Source: UBA1794 sp050946375
GTDB lineage: Bacteria > Bacteroidota > Bacteroidia > Bacteroidales > Bacteroidaceae
Assembly (NCBI GenBank): GCA_050946375.1
Contig: JBMNUT010000013.1
Location: 1-64,000 of the forward strand
Direction: 5' to 3'
Length of the DNA: 64,000 nucleotides
Part shown: piece after piece, positions 17,009 to 24,807 of the stretch
Layout: each line of letters opens with the position of its first letter
How positions within the stretch are numbered: the stretch's first letter is position 1
Translations under genes and position numbers: made by a program
The notes under the pieces: generated by a model
Database searches by the model: none
What the model was told of the DNA's origin: nothing
What the model saw: only the letters and a program-made list of their open reading frames with translations

Positions 17009-17671
17009 ATGCGGCGTATTATTGTATTGCTTATAGCACTGATAAATATTTCCGGGGTTGTTTGGGCTTCCGACCGTGATTTCTTTTATGTAGCCATCCG
17101 GCCCGTTTACCGGATTTATCCTTTTTTTCAGCCCGATGCAAGCTACCTCCGCGCTGCATACGACGAGGAAAGGTGGGGCAATGCTTTCGAATTTTCCACT
17201 TATGCCCTGCGGGACACGGCCGGATATATGGACCGTTTTTCGGATCCTCGCGTCCGAAATATGGTGAAGGTCTACGAGGTAGTGCAGGTATGGAAGGCGG
17301 ATTCTTTGGCCAGTGCTTTTGGCGTGAAGAAAAGACGTGAGCGGAAAAAGTGGCAGGAAGAGACCCGTATTCCCGAAGTGATGCAGAAAATGTTGGGCGG
17401 GGACTTCCAAGTGGTTGCAAACGCCGACCTTTCTTCGCCGCAGCCCGGGCGTAACATGATGCAACTAACCTATCGGGGACGGAATTGCCAAATCATTTGG
17501 GATACGTGGGCAGGCATGTATCTGGAGGGATGGCGTGACAAAAAAGAAAAGTCCCAAGAGCAGCTTCGTTATACGCTCGATTATTCATTGCGCGATGTGC
17601 GCTGGGTGATTCTGGGGCGTACCGCATCCGGAAATTACGTACTGCTGATGGTGACGAAACGCTTGTTGTAG
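17009..17671 (+). CDS. Secreted paralog array protein 1 (unrecognised family)
   Basis: A 220-residue protein with a signal peptide (MRRIIVLLIALINISGVVWA, cleavage likely after WA). The mature part shows every element of the local family: an N-terminal strand (FFYVAIRPV), NAFEFSTYALRDTAGY near residue 57, VWKADSLA near residue 95, YRGRNCQIIWD near residue 160 and the C-terminal SGNYVLLMVTK. I do not recognise the family. There is no lipobox and no other membrane segment, so it is predicted to be exported to the periplasm or beyond. The ATG at 17009 is chosen because it begins the signal peptide. It is the first of the tandem array and has its own promoter. Confidence 0.8.
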   Translation: MRRIIVLLIALINISGVVWASDRDFFYVAIRPVYRIYPFFQPDASYLRAAYDEERWGNAFEFSTYALRDTAGYMDRFSDPRVRNMVKVYEVVQVWKADSLASAFGVKKRRERKKWQEETRIPEVMQKMLGGDFQVVANADLSSPQPGRNMMQLTYRGRNCQIIWDTWAGMYLEGWRDKKEKSQEQLRYTLDYSLRDVRWVILGRTASGNYVLLMVTKRLL

Positions 17672-17711
17672 AAATAGAAAGTGCTGTTCAACGATATATT
17701 ATCAGAGGCTT

Positions 17712-18383
17712 ATGAAATTATATGTGTATTTGTTATGGTTTGCTGTCCTGCTGAGTTTCCCCTCTTTGTCATGGGGACAGCCTTTTGTGGTTGTATGGCC
17801 GGACGAGGCGGGCGATGCGCGGTTGAGAGAGATGCGCCTCGTCTTCGACTCGGGGATGCATGGCTCGGACTTTGGCGATGCGCCGTGGTATCGTCCGCAA
17901 GACAGGGATTGGGCTTATACGTTCCATACCGTTTTGGTCCGAGATACGATGAATTTTTCAGAGTCCTTTCCCCGGTTGCAGAAAAGTTACCCGCCTTATG
18001 TCTTGGAGACGGTGGGCACATGGAATTTGGAGCAGTCGGAAAAGGAATTTTCCGAAGCATACGGGCGTCGATGGCGGTCGGCGCGGCGTTTCGTAAAGGT
18101 GCTGCGCGGACTTCTGGGGCCTTCGTTTGCGGAGCGGAAAGGCGAGGGCTGGCATGGAAATGCCTATACCTACGAAGGCGCTCCCATTCAGATTTTGTGG
18201 GATGATCCGCAGAGAATGTCGACAAATGTGTTGCACGAGACAAATAACATGGTCCGTTTCGACACCGTATTCGACTGCTCCTTGCGTCAGGCCAAATGGA
18301 TAGTATTCGGTTTGGAGCCCGTCAAAAAGAAACAGGTGTTGCTTCTCTTGACCAAGGATCCACACAGGTTGCCGGAGGAGTAG
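17712..18383 (+). CDS. Secreted paralog array protein 2 (divergent copy)
   Basis: A 223-residue protein with a signal peptide (MKLYVYLLWFAVLLSFPSLSWG). It aligns with the other array members at FHTVLVRDTMNF near residue 71, YEGAPIQILWDD near residue 155 and LRQAKWIVFGL, ending KQVLLLLTKDP. It is the most divergent member: the family Cys of the NCQ motif is replaced (API) and the NYVLL signature has become KQVLLL. It starts 40 bases after copy 1 and is probably cotranscribed. The loss of the conserved Cys suggests changed or lost function. Confidence 0.75.
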   Translation: MKLYVYLLWFAVLLSFPSLSWGQPFVVVWPDEAGDARLREMRLVFDSGMHGSDFGDAPWYRPQDRDWAYTFHTVLVRDTMNFSESFPRLQKSYPPYVLETVGTWNLEQSEKEFSEAYGRRWRSARRFVKVLRGLLGPSFAERKGEGWHGNAYTYEGAPIQILWDDPQRMSTNVLHETNNMVRFDTVFDCSLRQAKWIVFGLEPVKKKQVLLLLTKDPHRLPEE

Positions 18384-18427
18384 GATAAGTTTATTAGGCC
18401 GTATGAATAATTCTTCTGGATTTTTTT

Positions 18428-18649
18428 TTGCGCCCATCGGTTAAGCCCCTCCTGTTTGCCCTTTGGGCAGGCGGTGTTTTTCTGGGGCTGCTCGCCGCTT
18501 TTCCCGAGTACGAACGTCTGATGAGGCGTTGGGGCCGGAAGCCGCTTTTTCTCTACAACTATGCGGCGGAGACGGAATACCTGCGTGCTGAGCTTCGCCG
18601 TCTGCTGTGCGAGATGGAACAACCGCCTGCCGTGCGTTTTCCGGGATAG
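18428..18649 (+). CDS. Small single-helix membrane protein, start near a nine-T tract
   Basis: A 73-residue ORF from a TTG codon, with one membrane segment (PLLFALWAGGVFLGLLAAF) followed by a charged tail rich in Arg and Glu. A better start exists: the ATG at 18403 reads six codons and then enters a run of nine T (18421-18429). With eight T the frame would join this ORF as MNNSSGFFLRPSVKP. So the gene may be switched by slippage at the T run, or the run may contain an error. No family is recognised. It lies between array copy 2 and an intergenic repeat. Confidence 0.45.
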   Translation: MRPSVKPLLFALWAGGVFLGLLAAFPEYERLMRRWGRKPLFLYNYAAETEYLRAELRRLLCEMEQPPAVRFPG

Positions 18650-18655
18650 TGCTTC

Positions 18656-18722
18656 CTGCGAAAAAGGCGCGGATGTTTTGCCGGAAAGCCTTGCATGTTT
18701 TCGGGAAAAGCCTTGCCGCTAT
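18656..18722 (+). repeat. Intergenic degenerate repeat array (about 3 units)
   Basis: Three units of 22-23 bases with the pattern GCCGGAAAGCCTTGCATGTTTT can be read directly after the small membrane protein. The same arrangement follows the array genes ending at 22608, 23701 and 24644. Confidence 0.6.
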
Positions 18723-18838
18723 TCAGCCAAAGAGAACGTCTAAAACAAATTTGTCCTATGCTCTTCCTCCTCCGGCATAGGCGTAAATAGAAAAAACAGG
18801 AGAGACATGACATATTTGTATAAAGGCAAAAGCGGGAG

Positions 18839-18937
18839 ATGAGAAAGAGTATTTTGAAAGACATTGCATTGGTTTCGCTGGTTTGCCTGCTGCCGGCTTT
18901 TGCCGCCCTCCGCTTGGCGGAAAAAGAGGGCTTATGA
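18839..18937 (+). CDS. Conserved 32-residue hydrophobic peptide, copy 1
   Basis: A 32-codon ORF with a Lys/Arg start and a hydrophobic core (IALVSLVCLLPAFAA), like an isolated signal peptide or small membrane peptide. The copy at 21644 has the same length and differs by only a few conservative changes. Both lie just before a promoter, so translation would be from an upstream transcript. Alternatively it is a relic signal sequence of a deleted gene. No function can be assigned. Confidence 0.4.
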   Translation: MRKSILKDIALVSLVCLLPAFAALRLAEKEGL

Positions 18938-18965
18938 AGAAATATACGGAAAGTGTCCGTAAAAA

Positions 18966-18996
18966 TTTGCAGAATAGAAATAAACTGTTAGTTTTG
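18966..18996 (+). promoter_or_regulatory. Promoter of the truncated transglutaminase-like gene
   Basis: TTTG at 18966-18969, 19 bases, then TAGTTTTG at 18989-18996 give a near-perfect Bacteroides promoter, 39 bases before the start at 19036. It is conserved base for base in the second leader copy. Confidence 0.75.
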
Positions 18997-19035
18997 CGGC
19001 AGATAGATAAAAGAATAGCGTAAAACCTGATTGCC

Positions 19036-19653
19036 ATGAAACGTTTTGTTAAGCTACTGTGCATTGTTCTTGCATTCTTCCTCGTGTCTTCTTGCGCGGA
19101 CACGGCCGATTATCCCCTCCCCGTAGAGCGTGCTCTTTCGGCGGCCTGCTACGATTCGGCTTGGGCGCGCTGGGGAGCGGAAATTCCGGCTACCCTGACG
19201 GTCGTGCCCGACGTGCAGGTCTTGAAAGCCGACTACCTTATCCGCGCCATCGACGATGTGTTTTCCATGTGGCGTAAGCCTTGGAACACCCGGGTCGGCT
19301 TCAACCTTTTTTGCTGTTATGTCTTGCCCTACCGCTTGGGCTGCGAACCTTTGAGCGATTGGCGTCCTCTCTATCGCGAGTGCAAGGAGGCTTATCTCCG
19401 TCCGGCGGCGGAGCGGGCGAACCCTACTTATTTATATGGTGTGTGCAATGCACTCAACCGTGATTTTGCGGACAACCTCTACGAGCCGTCTTTCCCCTTG
19501 CCCGAGTTTCCGCTCGACCGGCTCATCGACCTGAAGAGCGGCACCTGTCGCGAGTTTACCCTCATGGCAGCAGCCTACGATCCTGATATTTCCTGTAATC
19601 CTGAAGGGCAAATGAGTAAAAATGTGACATCAAGTTCTGCATCTGCCAGCTAA
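19036..19653 (+). pseudogene. Transglutaminase-like lipoprotein, truncated
   Basis: A 205-residue ORF with a lipoprotein signal (FFLVSSC, Cys at about residue 20). Residues up to about 182 follow a Bacteroidetes transglutaminase-like protein: a FCCYVLPYRLGCEPLSDWR segment and then LIDLKSGTCREFTLMAAA with the catalytic cysteine. The reading then changes abruptly to a Ser-rich tail of about 22 residues. The His and Asp part of the catalytic triad, expected in the next 100 or so residues, is absent. The break near base 19579 looks like a deletion or insertion scar. It shares its promoter and first codons with the array gene at 21841. Confidence 0.7.
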
Positions 19654-19786
19654 AGATATTTTGTCACAATGGTTGTCCGTGAATTTGACCATCTCACAGG
19701 AAGGGTAAGGAGTTATACTATGAGCAGTAGCAAAACTGTATCTCTATCTGCCAGCCCCACTTCTGCAACTCTAAGTGTTTATTGAT
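19580..19786. other. Junction segment of unclear origin
   Basis: About 200 bases of lower GC content follow the break in the transglutaminase-like gene and precede array copy 3. No gene, terminator or insertion-sequence ends were found. A short motif (ATCTGCCAGC) occurs twice, near 19640 and 19745. Confidence 0.4.
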
Positions 19787-21172
19787 ATGAAAATTTTTCA
19801 TCTGTTTTTGCTGCTCCAATTTGGAGCAATTCTTCCAATATCCGCTCGCGATTTTCGTTATATTATCATTTCTTTGCCATCCGACGGCTTCCGTCCGGTG
19901 CAAGCCGTGCCCGTACCTGAGGGATTGCGTCAAGGCTTCAACGAAACAGACTTAGCCAACGCGTTCGACCTAACGGCCTATGCGCTGCAAGACACAACGA
20001 ACTACGGCCAATACTTCCCGGGCGCAAAGCCTTGGAAAGGATTGGTGTTCGACGTAGTGGAGCATTGGACAGCCGACTCCTTGGCCCGCCTTTGCTGCTT
20101 GCAAGGCCGTGACTGGGAGAAAGCCCCGCTCCCCGAAGTAATGAGCCGGGCCCTTGGGGCCGACTTTTGTTCCGTTCAACCAGACGAAAGCAATAATGCA
20201 GGCCCCTATAACAACTATCTTTCACTCACTTTTCGAGGGCGCAACTGTCAGGTGATATGGGACAAAATGGAGAAACTAACGGCTTATTTGCAAGAACCGG
20301 GGACAGTGGGCTATGCGGGGACTTCGCCGGTCTATGTGATGGATTATGCCATGAACAATGTACGTCACGTGGTATTGGTACGCACAAGGGGCGGCAACTA
20401 TGTCTTGTTCCTGCTGACCCGCGACTTGGTCTGCCTGCAAGCTCCGCAAATGCTTCCGCCCTATTTTGAATCGCCGGAAGCCAAAGCAGCGTTGGTAGCC
20501 GAACAAAGCCGAAAGCCTTTGCTATTCGACACCTTGGCTTCGCTGCACGGTTGGGAGCGCGACTTCCGCTATGTGGCCATGCACACCGGCTCCGGAAGCA
20601 TCGGTGCGGATCGGCCGGTAGTAGAGTCGAAAGTATTTCGCATGGGATATGGCGAATTTGACTTGGCCAATGCGTTTTCTTTCCGCACGGTGCTGGTGGG
20701 CGATTCGGCAGACTACTGCGCCCGCATGGGTATCGATGCATGGACCGATTCGGTGCGCCTTTTCCGTATTGTGCAGGCATGGGACGTGAACTCATTGGCG
20801 CATTCCCTAAATATAAAGACAAAACGCCGGAGGCGGACACGACTTAATAAGGTATTGGCCAAACTGCTGGGCAAGGATTTTGAGGTCTCGACGGCTTGGC
20901 GAGTAGGACGGGTTCCGGATTATGCAAACCACAATCTGAAGCATTATACTTATTGCGGACACAACTTACAGTTGATATGGGATAGTGAAAACCATCTGAA
21001 TACCGGCAAGAGCGAAAAGTATCCGATAACAGGTGGAGGAACCACATCATACTACTATATATTCGACTATATGCTGCGCGATGCCCGCCATCTCCTGCTC
21101 TGCAATACTTCACAAGGCAACTATGTGCTTCTACTCGTAACCAAAAGGCTCTATACCCTGCGAGAAGAATGA
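19787..21172 (+). CDS. Secreted paralog array protein 3, two-domain form
   Basis: A 461-residue protein with a signal peptide (MKIFHLFLLLQFGAILPISA) and two tandem copies of the array domain. Domain 1 (about residues 21-225) has NAFDLTAYALQDT, HWTADSLA, FRGRNCQVIWD and GGNYVLFLLTRD. Domain 2 (about 258-461) has NAFSFRTVLVGDS, AWDVNSLA, YCGHNLQLIWD and QGNYVLLLVTKR. A linker of about 35 residues joins them. In domain 2 the Cys of the NCQ motif is Leu. The start at 19787 begins the signal peptide. It is exported by prediction; function unknown. Gene fusion within the array explains the double length. Confidence 0.82.
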   Translation: MKIFHLFLLLQFGAILPISARDFRYIIISLPSDGFRPVQAVPVPEGLRQGFNETDLANAFDLTAYALQDTTNYGQYFPGAKPWKGLVFDVVEHWTADSLARLCCLQGRDWEKAPLPEVMSRALGADFCSVQPDESNNAGPYNNYLSLTFRGRNCQVIWDKMEKLTAYLQEPGTVGYAGTSPVYVMDYAMNNVRHVVLVRTRGGNYVLFLLTRDLVCLQAPQMLPPYFESPEAKAALVAEQSRKPLLFDTLASLHGWERDFRYVAMHTGSGSIGADRPVVESKVFRMGYGEFDLANAFSFRTVLVGDSADYCARMGIDAWTDSVRLFRIVQAWDVNSLAHSLNIKTKRRRRTRLNKVLAKLLGKDFEVSTAWRVGRVPDYANHNLKHYTYCGHNLQLIWDSENHLNTGKSEKYPITGGGTTSYYYIFDYMLRDARHLLLCNTSQGNYVLLLVTKRLYTLREE

Positions 21173-21226
21173 ACTGAAAAGTGTAAAAACGTAATTCAAC
21201 GGACACGAAAAAAGTCGTAAATCTTT

Positions 21227-21271
21227 AGATGAAGTTGTCTTTTCTCCAAAAGAGAATCGACAACTTCATCT
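21227..21271 (+). terminator. Hairpin after array protein 3
   Basis: Arms 21227-21239 and 21259-21271 pair perfectly over 13 bases with a 19-base loop. No U-tract follows, so it may stabilise mRNA and not terminate. The rest of 21173-21516 shows no supported gene. Confidence 0.5.
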
Positions 21272-21643
21272 ATCCACCAAACATAATTTTAAGTACGCAC
21301 CACAATCCTACGTTTCCGCATGAACTTCTTCCGAAACATCCCTGCTCCACAACCACACTAAAGGGAAGGAAGAACGGATTTTTACCTACGAGGACGGGCG
21401 AAAAATATGGTGGTAAAAAGTTCCTATGAAGATAAATAAGAAAGGAGGTGCCTATGTCATAAGTTGGAAATCCGGCTTACCCTGTCGGCTAAGCCATAGA
21501 ACAAAAAAGATTGTCCTTTGCCGCTATTCGGCCAAGGAGAACGTCTAAAACAAATTTGCCCTGCGCTTTTCCCTCTCCGGCGTAGGCGCAAATAGAAAAA
21601 ACAGGAGAGACATGACATATTTGTATAAAGGCAAAAGCGGGAG

Positions 21644-21742
21644 ATGGGAAAGAGTATTTTGAAAGACATGGCATTGGTTTCGCTGGTTTGCCTGTTGTCG
21701 GCTTCTGCCGCCCTCTGCTTGGCGGAAAAACAGGGCTTATGA
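21644..21742 (+). CDS. Conserved 32-residue hydrophobic peptide, copy 2
   Basis: Same length as the ORF at 18839, with a Lys-containing start, hydrophobic core MALVSLVCLLSASAA and a charged tail ending GL. Conservation of length, start and stop in both copies is the only support for it being translated. The duplication may be too recent for that to mean selection. Confidence 0.38.
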   Translation: MGKSILKDMALVSLVCLLSASAALCLAEKQGL

Positions 21743-21770
21743 AAAAAAATACGGAAAGTGTTCGGAAAAA

Positions 21771-21801
21771 TTTGCAGAATAGAAATAAACTGTTAGTTTT
21801 G
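21771..21801 (+). promoter_or_regulatory. Promoter of array protein 4
   Basis: TTTG at 21771-21774, 19 bases, then TAGTTTTG at 21794-21801, identical in layout to the promoter at 18966-18996. The start codon is at 21841. Confidence 0.75.
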
Positions 21802-21840
21802 CGGAAGATAGATAAAAGAATCACATAAAAACGGACCATC

Positions 21841-22608
21841 ATGAAACGTTTTATTAAGTCTGAGTACATGATATTAGTATTCTTTCTCTCCGTAACTTCC
21901 CGCGCGGTTACGGCCGGATGTCTTGTTTCGGCAGAACCTGTCCGTCCGGCGTCCGCATGCAGCGCCGTAGCGCAGCGGGGCAATGGGTTGCCGGACGAGA
22001 CGGTTGGAGCCCAAAGTTATGTAGTCATATATCCGTATGGCAATGGATATATGTCGGTTCTTGGGTATAAATACGATCAATGGTGGAAGCATTCTTTCAA
22101 ACCAGAGGATGAGGCTAACGCATTTGACTTCCAAGCCGTGCATGTTTCAGACAGCGCGGGTTGGAGAAAGTCGTTCCCTTATGCAGGGGTGCCTAATCCC
22201 TTCCCGGAAATTGCCGAGTTGGTAGGATTGTGGACTGTCGACACCCTTTCGGCCCGGTACGGACGTAAGGCGAAAGCTTCGGTAGAAGTTTTTCTTCGTG
22301 ACTTGAGGGCTTTGGTGGGCGATAGCCTACGGGTTGTAGAGAAGGATGAGCCTGCCACGGTATTTCATGTGTATGACAACCTCTATCCTTTTACTTATTG
22401 CGGAGTGCATTGCCAGTTGTTGTGGGACGACGTAAACCGTTGTTCCCGCACTTGGGCGAATGAATCGTCGGGAAATTCCAGTATTTCTTACTTTTCCTAC
22501 GATTTCGACTATTCGTTCCGTGAAGCAAAGCAAGTCGCCCTCTGTCGTTATTCGCCGGAGTGCTACGTGCTTCTCTTGCTGACTCAGCCGATGGTGGCGA
22601 TGGACTGA
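21841..22608 (+). CDS. Secreted paralog array protein 4
   Basis: A 255-residue protein with a hydrophobic N-terminal signal (about residues 1-25) and then a stretch of about 35 residues not shared with other copies. The array domain follows: QSYVVIYPYG, NAFDFQAVHVSDSAGW near residue 92, LWTVDTLSARYGRK, TYCGVHCQLLWDD near residue 197 and YSFREAKQVALCRY, ending CYVLLLLTQPMVAMD. The last 30 or so bases are nearly identical to the ends of proteins 6 and 7, suggesting gene conversion. The N-terminus is nearly identical to that of the truncated transglutaminase-like gene because of the duplicated leader. Function unknown; predicted exported. Confidence 0.8.
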   Translation: MKRFIKSEYMILVFFLSVTSRAVTAGCLVSAEPVRPASACSAVAQRGNGLPDETVGAQSYVVIYPYGNGYMSVLGYKYDQWWKHSFKPEDEANAFDFQAVHVSDSAGWRKSFPYAGVPNPFPEIAELVGLWTVDTLSARYGRKAKASVEVFLRDLRALVGDSLRVVEKDEPATVFHVYDNLYPFTYCGVHCQLLWDDVNRCSRTWANESSGNSSISYFSYDFDYSFREAKQVALCRYSPECYVLLLLTQPMVAMD

Positions 22609-22615
22609 GGGGCTT

Positions 22616-22690
22616 CCGCGAAAAAAGGTGCGGGTGTTTGGCCGGAAAGCCTTGCATGTTTTCGGGAAACGCCTTGCCGCTTTTTCCCCC
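22616..22690 (+). repeat. Intergenic degenerate repeat array (3 units)
   Basis: Three units of about 23 bases: GAAAAAAGGTGCGGGTGTTT, then GGAAAGCCTTGCATGTTTT and GGGAAACGCCTTGCCGCTTTTT types. It directly follows the stop of array protein 4. Confidence 0.65.
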
Positions 22691-22772
22691 GTGCGCCGGA
22701 GGTGTCGGGGAAAAGTGCAGAGATAAAGAATTGTTTTATACATAAGAATAATACCTATGAAGAAAGTTGTTT
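22691..22772 (+). repeat. 82-bp leader repeat, copy 1
   Basis: This stretch, from GTGCGCCGGAGG to the fifth codon of the gene at 22757, reads identically at 24726-24807. It ends with ATG and codons for MKKVV. It shows a recent duplication or conversion event. Confidence 0.8.
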
Positions 22773-23701
22773 CCAAAAACCTTGTGTCGGTTTGGACGAT
22801 AGGAAGGAGTATGCTTTTGCTGTGGGCGCTTACCTTCTTTCCCGGAGTGCAGGCTCAAATGCCCGGCAAGGCGCTTCTTTTTCCCCATGCCCCGGAGGGT
22901 GGGCCAAAGCGTTTGCCTATGAGCACAAATTACGGTCACAACAACGGGCGGAACATGCGGAAGATTTTGTTTGTGACCTTGTGCCTTTTCTTTGTTTTCG
23001 TCGGAACACTTTCGGGACAGACGTATGACAAGGTGGTGCTTTTCTCTCATTCGCACCATTCGGGCGATAGCATTTCTGACATCGGGGGCGAGAGTCGTAG
23101 CTTGCGCAGCCTGCCCAAGCGTTGGGAAATGATAGACCGAGGTACGGCAGACAGCTTGTATTTGCGTCCTCCTTCTGATGTTGCTTATAGACCTCATGTG
23201 GAGGGAGATGCAATTTCCCTCTTGACTTATGCTTATCCGGCCGATATTTTTCGACAAGATACGGCATGTTTTCGTCGTTTGGGGTTGTGTTATGTGGCGC
23301 TCGACTTGCTGGAATGGTGGAGTATGGATACTGTGAAAAATATTTGCGAGCAGAAGGGAGTGGAATTCCGGGAACGTCAGTTTGATAAAATCTTGGGGCT
23401 TCTGACCGACGGGCAACTGCGTGCCGGTGAGGAAAGGTCGCATGGGACAGTGGGATTTAAGCGGTTTAATGGACTGACACCTTATTTCTATAAGGGGAAG
23501 CCTTGTTTCTTGCTGTGGGACGATGGGTGGCTGTTGCGGCGTGGACGCTTGCCTTTTGGCTTTAGCGCTGGCGGAGATACTTCCGAATTCCTTGAACTTC
23601 CGTATAGTTTCAAAGGGCTTTCCCATATTGCTCTCTGTCGCTATTCGGAAAACTGCTATGTGCTTCTGCTCATGACGTGGCCGATGGTAATGCTGAATTG
23701 A
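22757..23701 (+). CDS. Secreted paralog array protein 5, with doubled signal region
   Basis: A 314-residue ORF. It begins with the MKKVV start shared with array protein 7 and a complete signal-like segment (SMLLLWALTFFPGVQAQ). A second full signal peptide (MRKILFVTLCLFFVFVGTLSGQ) then follows from an internal ATG at 22955. The natural start is probably 22955, giving 248 residues; the upstream 66 codons look like the remnant of another array gene fused in frame. The mature part has RGTADSLYL, IFRQDTACFRRLG, LEWWSMDTV, FYKGKPCFLLWDD and the terminal CYVLLLMTWPMV. It is a close sister of array protein 6. Confidence 0.78.
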   Translation: MKKVVSKNLVSVWTIGRSMLLLWALTFFPGVQAQMPGKALLFPHAPEGGPKRLPMSTNYGHNNGRNMRKILFVTLCLFFVFVGTLSGQTYDKVVLFSHSHHSGDSISDIGGESRSLRSLPKRWEMIDRGTADSLYLRPPSDVAYRPHVEGDAISLLTYAYPADIFRQDTACFRRLGLCYVALDLLEWWSMDTVKNICEQKGVEFRERQFDKILGLLTDGQLRAGEERSHGTVGFKRFNGLTPYFYKGKPCFLLWDDGWLLRRGRLPFGFSAGGDTSEFLELPYSFKGLSHIALCRYSENCYVLLLMTWPMVMLN

Positions 23702-23777
23702 GGGGCTTCCGCGGAAAAAGGTGCGGGTGTTTGGCCGGAAAGCCTTGCCTGTTTTCGGGAAAAGCCTTGCCGCTTTT
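23702..23777 (+). repeat. Intergenic degenerate repeat array (3 units)
   Basis: The same three-unit arrangement as after array proteins 4 and 6, starting one base after the stop. Differences are a few single bases. The 130 bases between it and the next gene hold no recognisable promoter. Confidence 0.65.
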
Positions 23778-23909
23778 GGGCTGAAGAAGCTATGCTTCGG
23801 GTGCATTTGCCTTGTACCGCTCTTGTGGAGTCGGGGAACTTACGGCGGCGGGATGCCGGGGAAAATGCAGAAATGATGGAATTTGAACCTTAAAAAACGA
23901 TAGTGAAAA

Positions 23910-24644
23910 ATGAAAACGACCAGTTTATATGTTTTGTTCATGCTCCTGCTCGGCTTGAATGCTTGGGCGCAGGAGGGGAAAGTCGTGCTCGTCCCGGACT
24001 TTTCCGATGCCGAAGGAATCGAAGTTTGTATAGGGAGGAAGCAGAAGGGGCTTATGAACATGCCCGTTTTGTGGGACTTGTTGGGGCGCGGCACGGAGGA
24101 TAGTATTTTCTTTTACCCTTCCCGCACTCGTCCTATGGTAGAGGGAGGGGCGTTTTACTTCCGGGTGTTGCATTACGAAACGGAGGCGTTCGGGCAGGAT
24201 ACGGCCTTTTTCCGTTCGACCGGCACTTCCTCTGTTCTGCTGGATGTGGTGGATTGCTGGGAGGTGTCCGCCTTGGCCGAAGAAGCGGGGAAGAGCCGGA
24301 AGAAGTTCGGGCGCACGGATTTTTCGGTTGTTTTGGGCAACCTGACCGACGGGAAGTTCCGTACCGAACCGGCCAAACTTTATGGGTATGGGCCGGCTGA
24401 TATGACGTATAGTGGGTTGATACGCTATTCTTATGACGGGAAGCCTTGCTTCCTGTTGTGGGACGATCTTTGGAAATTGACGATTACATACCTTCCTGGA
24501 GAGTTTTCCCGTACAGGACGGAGAGAAAAAGTGCGCCATCTCCCGAGCCGGTTCGAGAACGCGGAGCAAATGCTTCTCTGCCGCTATTCGGAAAACTGCT
24601 ACGTGCTTCTCTTGCTGACGCAGCCGATGGTGGAGATGGACTGA
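23910..24644 (+). CDS. Secreted paralog array protein 6
   Basis: A 244-residue protein with a clear signal peptide (MKTTSLYVLFMLLLGLNAWAQ). The mature part has RGTEDSIFF near residue 59, AFGQDTAFFRSTG near residue 93, CWEVSALAEEAGK, YDGKPCFLLWDD near residue 174 and ends CYVLLLLTQPMVEMD. Compared with copies 1, 3 and 7 the first part is remodelled, as in protein 5, defining a subgroup with KPCFLLWDD in place of RNCQVIWDD. There is no lipobox. It is probably cotranscribed with protein 5. No function can be assigned. Confidence 0.8.
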   Translation: MKTTSLYVLFMLLLGLNAWAQEGKVVLVPDFSDAEGIEVCIGRKQKGLMNMPVLWDLLGRGTEDSIFFYPSRTRPMVEGGAFYFRVLHYETEAFGQDTAFFRSTGTSSVLLDVVDCWEVSALAEEAGKSRKKFGRTDFSVVLGNLTDGKFRTEPAKLYGYGPADMTYSGLIRYSYDGKPCFLLWDDLWKLTITYLPGEFSRTGRREKVRHLPSRFENAEQMLLCRYSENCYVLLLLTQPMVEMD

Positions 24645-24645
24645 G

Positions 24646-24725
24646 GGGCTTCCGCGAAAAAGGTGCGGGTGTTTGGCCGGAAAGCCTTGCATGTTTTCGG
24701 GAAAAGCCTTGCCGCTTTTTCTCAC
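24646..24725 (+). repeat. Intergenic degenerate repeat array (3 units)
   Basis: Nearly identical to 22616-22690 and continuous with the second 82-bp leader copy, so about 155 bases are duplicated between the two sites. Confidence 0.65.
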
Positions 24726-24807
24726 GTGCGCCGGAGGTGTCGGGGAAAAGTGCAGAGATAAAGAATTGTTTTATACATAAGAATAATACCTATGAAGAAA
24801 GTTGTTT
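24726..24807 (+). repeat. 82-bp leader repeat, copy 2
   Basis: Identical to 22691-22772 as read, including the start codon and first five codons of array protein 7. Confidence 0.8.

Larger units (their letters stand above)
18713..19053 (+). repeat. Duplicated leader block, copy 1
   Basis: About 340 bases, from TTGCCGCTATTC through a promoter and the first six codons of the following gene (MKRF), are repeated with few differences at 21517-21858. The block contains a conserved 32-codon ORF and a Bacteroides promoter. It is a segmental duplication feeding two different genes. Confidence 0.75.
21517..21858 (+). repeat. Duplicated leader block, copy 2
   Basis: Near-copy of 18713-19053, carrying the second version of the 32-codon ORF and the same promoter, and ending in the first codons of array protein 4 (MKRF). 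The upstream flanks of the two blocks differ, so the duplication edge lies near TTTGCCGCTATTC. Confidence 0.75.

Noticed and set aside
21229..21429. 66-codon ORF after array protein 3
   Set aside because: It starts inside a perfect hairpin, has no homology I recognise and no promoter or conserved copy.
22736..23806. 356-codon minus-strand ORF opposite array protein 5
   Set aside because: The plus-strand gene has a signal peptide and family motifs; the minus ORF has none.
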